Shown piece by piece: positions 62,097 to 64,000 of a stretch of 64,000 nucleotides of DNA. The notes under the pieces are model-generated. The model searched no databases. It had not been told where the DNA came from and saw only the letters and a list, made by a program, of their open reading frames with translations. The stretch is from Streptomyces aidingensis (lineage in GTDB: Bacteria; Actinomycetota; Actinomycetes; Streptomycetales; Streptomycetaceae), in assembly GCF_900112355.1 (NCBI RefSeq), contig NZ_FOLM01000001.1, positions 355,276 to 419,275 of the forward strand, read 5' to 3'. The number at the start of each line of letters is the position of its first letter. Within the stretch, counting starts at the first letter, position 1. Both the position numbers and the translations under genes were made by a program.

Positions 62097-62966
62097 ATGC
62101 CCATGGCAATCGCGGTGACCAGCCCCGATCTTGTGCTGCCGGTCGCCGATCCGCGCACACCCGGCGCCCATGTGCTGCGCCCGCCCGCGGAGCAGGACTT
62201 CCCCTCCGCGCTGGCCGAGACCGCCGGACTGCTGGAACGCCATGGTCATCTGCTCGTGATCTATCCGGGCGGCACCCCGCTGCCGCACATCCAGCGGCTG
62301 CACGCGGTGCGCGCCCTGCTGGAGGCCGACCGGATCGCCCTGCTGCCCGGCCCGCTGCCGCCGCTGGGCACCGCCGTGCTGGTCCGCCAGCTCCGCCAGC
62401 TCTCGGTCTGCGACTTCAGCCCGGGCGTGCTGGCCTCCGCCGCCCGGCTGCTGGCCCACTACGTCTACGCCGGCGCCCAACTGGCCGGCGGCCGGGCCCT
62501 GGAGAAGCTGCCGGTCGAGCTGCCCGCGCTGCCGGCCACCCGCTCCGGGGGGCCCTGCGTGGTGCTGGCCGGGCCGACCCCCCAGGTGGTCCGCACCGGG
62601 GAGGGCACCCTGGCCGGACCGCAGTTCGCCACCACCCTCACCTACGCCGTCGGCGGCCTGGGCAGCGACTGGGTGGCGGGTGAACTGGCCCGCCGGTGGC
62701 GGGTCGGCGGTGTGCACCCGGTGCGGCTCCCGGAACGTTCCCCGCACTGGTGGGGCACCCACAAACTCGTCGAGTTCGCGGCCGGCATCCCCGATGTCGG
62801 ACCGCTCTACCAGATGGTCAGCTCGGTGCGGCAGGAGACCTGCCACTGGTGCGGCCTGGCCCTGATCGGGGACCGCTGCGCATTCTGCGCCGCCCCGGTG
62901 GTGACACCCGCCGACCGCCGGCCCCCGGCCCTGCCCGCCCTGGTGCCACGCCGTGCCCTGACCTGA
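62097..62966 (+). CDS. Protein with C-terminal zinc knuckle, start of a Tad-type locus, unknown function
   Basis: A 289-residue soluble protein. Most of it is a globular domain without a motif I recognise (HLLVIYPGGTPLPHIQRLHAVRALLEADRIALL and VVLAGPTPQVVRTGEGTLAGPQF). The C-terminus has CHWCGLALIGDRCAFC, two CxxC pairs that should bind zinc. ATG 62097 is preceded by GGGGGGAG. It lies 161 bp upstream of cpaB in the same direction, and a similar protein precedes the pilus genes in other Streptomyces as I recall. Confidence 0.7.
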   Translation: MPMAIAVTSPDLVLPVADPRTPGAHVLRPPAEQDFPSALAETAGLLERHGHLLVIYPGGTPLPHIQRLHAVRALLEADRIALLPGPLPPLGTAVLVRQLRQLSVCDFSPGVLASAARLLAHYVYAGAQLAGGRALEKLPVELPALPATRSGGPCVVLAGPTPQVVRTGEGTLAGPQFATTLTYAVGGLGSDWVAGELARRWRVGGVHPVRLPERSPHWWGTHKLVEFAAGIPDVGPLYQMVSSVRQETCHWCGLALIGDRCAFCAAPVVTPADRRPPALPALVPRRALT

Positions 62967-63127
62967 CCCGGCCGGCCCGGCCCGTCCCGGCCCGCCCGAA
63001 GGCCGAGCCGCCGGAGCTTGCCGCCCGCCCGTCCGGGAAGCCTCCCGAAGACATCCGGCCGGCCACCGCGCCGCCACCGACCAGCCCTCCGCAACCGACA
63101 GACCGACGGAAGAGAGAGACCGGCCCT

Positions 63128-63910
63128 ATGAACGCTCGCCAGCGGCGCGGCGCCGTCCTGCTGCTCGTCTCCGCACTGCTGGCGCTCGCCGCCTTCGCCG
63201 GTGTCCTGGCCGTGGTGCGGGACGTCCGCTCCAAGGTGGGGCCCGAAGTCACCGCCTATGAGCTGGCCGAGGACATCCGGCCCTATGAGGAGCTGAGTCC
63301 CGATCAGTTCCGCGAGGTCTCGATGCCGGAGCGCTATGTGCCGGACACCGCCGTGCGGGATCTGGCCGCGATCGAGGGCAAGGTCGCCGTCGGGCCGCTG
63401 CTCGAAGGCTCCCTGCTCCAGAACGACATGATCTCCGACCGCCCCGATCTGTCCGAGGGCGAGATGGAGATCGCCATCATGATCGACGCCTCCACCGGGG
63501 TGGCCGGGAAGATCTATCCCGGTGCCACCATCAACATGTACGCCGCCTACAGCGTCGACCTGCCCGACGAGGACGGCAGACTGGGCGGTGACGGCGGCGA
63601 ACAGGAGGACATCGAGATCGTCCGGCTCATGGTGAACAACGCCCGCGTCATCGACGTCGGCGACCTCACCGAGGTCGAGGAGGACCGTGAACAGGTCGAA
63701 GTGGTGCCCATCACCTTCGCGCTGACCAACCTGGACGCCCAGCGGGTCGCCTTCGCCGAGGCCTTCGCCGAGCAGGTCCGGCTCGCCCTGGTCGCCCCCG
63801 GCGACGAGCGGGACATCCCGCGCGAGGAGTGGACCTACACCATCGTCGGGGACATCCTCGGCAATCCGCACACCGATCCGCTGCAGTTCGGCGGCGGATC
63901 CTCGGAATGA
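63128..63910 (+). CDS. cpaB: Flp pilus assembly protein CpaB (RcpC), SAF domain
   Basis: A 260-residue periplasm-facing protein of the Tad/Flp secretion-pilus system. Membrane helix at about 8-30 (AVLLLVSALLALAAFAGVLAVV), a SAF-like domain (VTAYELAEDIRPYEELSPDQFREVSMPERYVPDTAV, EGKVAVGPLLEGSLLQNDMI), and a RcpC region (IAIMIDASTGVAGKIYPGATINMY, VPITFALTNLDAQRVAFAEAF). Acidic insert near 145-160. ATG 63128. The next pilus genes lie beyond the window. Confidence 0.88.
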   Translation: MNARQRRGAVLLLVSALLALAAFAGVLAVVRDVRSKVGPEVTAYELAEDIRPYEELSPDQFREVSMPERYVPDTAVRDLAAIEGKVAVGPLLEGSLLQNDMISDRPDLSEGEMEIAIMIDASTGVAGKIYPGATINMYAAYSVDLPDEDGRLGGDGGEQEDIEIVRLMVNNARVIDVGDLTEVEEDREQVEVVPITFALTNLDAQRVAFAEAFAEQVRLALVAPGDERDIPREEWTYTIVGDILGNPHTDPLQFGGGSSE

Positions 63911-63993
63911 TCCACCGGATGATCCACCGGATGATCCAGGGAATGTTCCAGGGAATGGGGCCCCGCAGACGTGGCCATGAGAACCATGAGTAA
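63907..63993 (+). CDS. Possible 28-residue leader peptide with Met-Ile repeats
   Basis: An ATG overlapping the cpaB stop in ATGA opens a frame MIHRMIHRMIQGMFQG followed by a basic end and TAA at 63991. The DNA is a 12-bp tandem repeat (63907-63918, 63919-63930, 63931-63942, then a partly diverged copy). It overlaps the start of the next gene in another frame. It could be a coupled leader that links cpaB translation to the next gene, or just a repeat with an open frame. Confidence 0.35.
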   Translation: MIHRMIHRMIQGMFQGMGPRRRGHENHE

Positions 63994-64000
63994 GCAGGAC
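63971..64000 (+). CDS. Start of next pilus-locus gene, cut by window end
   Basis: GTG at 63971, or ATGs at 63977 or 63986 in the same frame, open a frame to the window end (AMRTMSKQD). Only ten codons are visible. Position after cpaB suggests a TadZ/CpaE-type gene, but that is a guess. Confidence 0.35.
   Translation, partial: MAMRTMSKQD

Overview
The window is a stretch of high-GC actinomycete chromosome, most probably Streptomycetaceae. The evidence is a GC-rich third codon position throughout, many GTG and some TTG starts, actinomycete-specific genes (mycothiol S-conjugate amidase, acyl-CoA carboxylase epsilon subunit, GTP-type PEP carboxykinase, DUF4307, DUF7848) and a gene order that, from memory, follows the SCO4916-SCO4932, SCO4956-SCO4967 and SCO4979 parts of the Streptomyces coelicolor core. 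Calls rest on reading the sequence and on remembered family features; no database search was run. I see no tRNA, rRNA, CRISPR array, riboswitch or intact insertion sequence.

Layout. 0-3 kb (minus): a phospho-sugar mutase cut by the window start, purine nucleoside phosphorylase and a gamma-glutamylcyclotransferase-like protein. 3.4-8 kb (plus): an LpdA-type quinone reductase without the redox disulfide, a DeoR regulator and a membrane-anchored alpha/beta hydrolase. 8-24 kb: the biotin module, accA2 (minus), a membrane protein, maf, and after a 9.4-kb block the genes accE and pccB with divergent birA. The block holds a solo cytochrome oxidase subunit I, a coupled small membrane protein and two tandem paralogous secreted subtilases of about 1,130 residues. 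24.5-29.7 kb (plus): adenylate cyclase, enoyl-CoA hydratase, and a GAF-GGDEF protein whose reading frame runs without a stop into histidine ammonia-lyase.

29.7-36.5 kb is the accessory part: a small anchored protein, an acidic protein, a double SMI1/KNR4 (SUKH)-like protein, a membrane protein, a DUF1963-like protein, about 0.7 kb of decayed sequence with a pseudogene remnant, and a two-gene small-protein operon divergent from an XRE-type regulator. 36.5-44.3 kb returns to core genes: msrA, a TPR-like anchored protein, metB, a MarR regulator, threonine dehydratase and a DrrAB-type ABC exporter. 44.5-53.7 kb holds a membrane-anchored STAND/TPR protein with an altered P-loop, a 58-residue membrane protein, mca, a DUF4307 protein, greA, a membrane protein and a YyaL/DUF255 thioredoxin-fold protein. 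54-62 kb: pckG, an AlaA-like aminotransferase, an SDR, a D-serine dehydratase-like PLP enzyme and a second DrrAB pair. The last 2 kb opens a Tad/Flp-pilus-type locus (zinc-knuckle protein, CpaB, next gene cut by the window end).

How genes work together: AccA2 carries biotin on a fused carrier domain, PccB is the carboxyltransferase, AccE the accessory subunit and BirA attaches biotin, so all parts of a propionyl/acyl-CoA carboxylase lie within 16 kb. Purine nucleoside phosphorylase and the sugar mutase form a short salvage unit. Several convergent gene pairs are separated by strong GC-rich hairpins, and several promoter regions carry clear dyads or direct repeats that look like regulator sites.
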